A stretch of DNA of 64,000 bases from Crossaster papposus. Lineage: Eukaryota; Echinodermata; Asteroidea; Velatida; Solasteridae. This document shows positions 62,700 to 64,000 of the stretch, in pieces. Both the position numbers and the translations under genes were made by a program. The stretch's first letter is position 1, and every line of letters begins with the position of its first letter. The stretch spans positions 1-64,000 of the forward strand of contig JBAIAA010000011.1 in NCBI GenBank assembly GCA_037893245.1, read 5' to 3'. A model generated the notes under the pieces. It worked only from the letters and a program-made list of their open reading frames with translations, ran no database searches and was not told where the DNA came from.

Positions 62700-63285
62700 T
62701 CAACGTTCCATCAAGTTAGAGGATATTTTTAAGAAGGAATTATGGGTCTAGATTAAACATCAAATCGGAGGATATTTTTAGAAGGAAGTACGGGGCTAGA
62801 TTAACTATCAAGTTGGAGGATATATTTTATAAGGAACCACGGGGCTAGACTAACCATCAGGTTGGAGTGTATTTTTTAGAAGGAAACATGAAGTGTACAA
62901 ATCATTTTGGGTGGGGGATAATTTTTAGAAGGAAATATAAAGTAGATGAACCATCATGGTAGTCGAATCGTCTTTGCTAAGGGGATAATATTTTTAGAAG
63001 GAAACATGGAGTGGACAAACCATTTTGGCTTGGGCGATATTTTTTAGAAGGGGTTATAAAGTAGATGAACCATCTTGGTAGACGAATCGTCTTGGTTAGG
63101 GGATAATTTTTAGTAGGAAAGAATGAAGTGTACAAATCATTTTGGCTGGGGGATACGTTTTAGAAGGAAATATAAAGTAGATGAACCATCATGGTAGTCG
63201 AATCGTCTTTGCTAAGGGGATAACATTTTTAGAAGGAAACATGGAGTGGACAAACCATTTTGGCTTGTGCGATATTTTTTAGTGA
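62700..63285 (+). repeat. Higher-order tandem repeat (about 59-bp subunits, about 235-bp unit)
   Basis: About ten subunits share GGATA-TTTTTAGAAGGAA. In the last part they form a higher-order unit of four subunit types. AATATAAAGTAGATGAACC recurs at about 62933 and 63168, a 235-bp offset, as does the following ACATGGAGTGGACAAACC. The first three subunits are a separate, more diverged set carrying GGGGCTAGA. Confidence 0.8.
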
Positions 63286-63921
63286 TTGGTTAGTTCTTGT
63301 TTGATAGTCCGCCCGTACCGAGTACATGCATCTAGGTAATAAGTGATTATAATAAAGGTTTTTGGATCCTTGTGTAAAAATACTATCTTTCATCACCCGA
63401 TGGATGTTAAAGGTGAAGTCGCCACTCGCCATATTAGGCCAACCAATTCCTGAACAATAGAGCACCAAAGTCTGACGTCACCTATCTTTTGTCACCTATC
63501 TTTTGGTAGATATTAAAATTAGACAATGACTTTAACCTATAGTCTGAAAACTGTAACCAAAATCAATACTTGATTATTCAGCCAAGCGGCTGTACACCGG
63601 ACGAAGGAAATTAAGAAGATGCTCCGATCTGTAGTAACCCTGGAAACCTCTAGCGGGAAACACAAACCTTTGTAACGCGACAACTCATGTGTTAAGCGAT
63701 GCCGCTATTAAATTAACCGACGTTTATCAAAACCGGCATCTTGCGCAATGTGTGCGTGGCTGTTATAAAACCGACTGGAAGAAACCAACCACTAGAAGCG
63801 TGACTTTAATACAAACATTTTATTTTATATTTACAAATAAAAAGTATTCGTCTGTTGTAATAGAGATGTTACAGTGGGGAACTTAATTTCTGTTGAACCA
63901 ATAACCGTGACTAGGGCCTAC
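63283..63921 (-). repeat. Long dispersed repeat, copy B (inverse of 13735-14577)
   Basis: See 13735-14577. This copy lacks the extra segment of about 200 bp. At the corresponding place it has a short duplication, TCACCTATCTTTTG twice (63479-63506). Confidence 0.75.
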
Positions 63922-64000
63922 TTAAAGGGGTAGTATCCCTTTTGCAACATTAGTGACCAACCAAATTATTGTTCAAAGGTTGACTTGAAGTAAAGATAAT

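Overview
The window is eukaryotic nuclear DNA: AT-rich, intron-containing and very dense in transposons. The repeat mix points to a marine invertebrate deuterostome such as an echinoderm or hemichordate. It includes TTAA-flanked MITEs, tyrosine-recombinase (YR) retrotransposons, L2/CR1-like LINEs, a Ty3-type LTR element, Harbinger and MULE remnants, tandem C2H2 zinc-finger genes and an F5/8C (discoidin) gene. The taxon is an inference and I would not go below 'invertebrate deuterostome-like'.

Host genes: (1) two tandem paralogous C2H2 zinc-finger genes on the + strand at 3063-4241 (12 fingers) and 9211-10953 (16 fingers); (2) a reconstructable secreted single-F5/8C-domain gene on the + strand, with exons at 24538-24583, 34817-34846, 35069-35418 and 36050-36196; these join in phase to encode 190 residues, and its first intron of about 10 kb is filled with nested DNA transposons; (3) a lone candidate signal-peptide first exon at 61839-61890 whose gene would continue beyond the window.

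Mobile layout. 0-18 kb: TTAA-flanked MITEs (three copies of one family, plus three other types), hairpin elements and two tRNA-like repeats around the zinc-finger genes. 18.3-22.5 kb: a DIRS-type YR retrotransposon on the - strand (gag with a spliceosomal-type intron, RT/RNase H, YR), broken by three in-frame stops. 22.6-23.2 kb: a MULE transposase fragment. 24.6-34.8 kb: the F5/8C intron, holding several TIR elements and a PIF/Harbinger transposase gene. 37.9-39.7 kb: a LINE fragment. 40.3-45.8 kb: an Ngaro/PAT-like retrotransposon with near-perfect split direct repeats and intact gag and RT/RNase H frames but no visible YR gene, sitting between 41-bp inverted repeats of another element.

46-60.5 kb is a layered insertion site. 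An old LINE fragment with an inverted internal segment and a solo LTR come first. Next comes an uncharacterised repetitive protein family (- strand), split by a + strand LINE. That LINE was itself split by an L2-like LINE (- strand). The family is split a second time by a complete 4.5-kb Ty3-type LTR retrotransposon with a GTGAG target duplication. 61-64 kb holds a candidate first exon, a higher-order tandem repeat and an inverted copy of sequence from 13.7-14.6 kb.

I see no bacterial, plasmid or CRISPR features.
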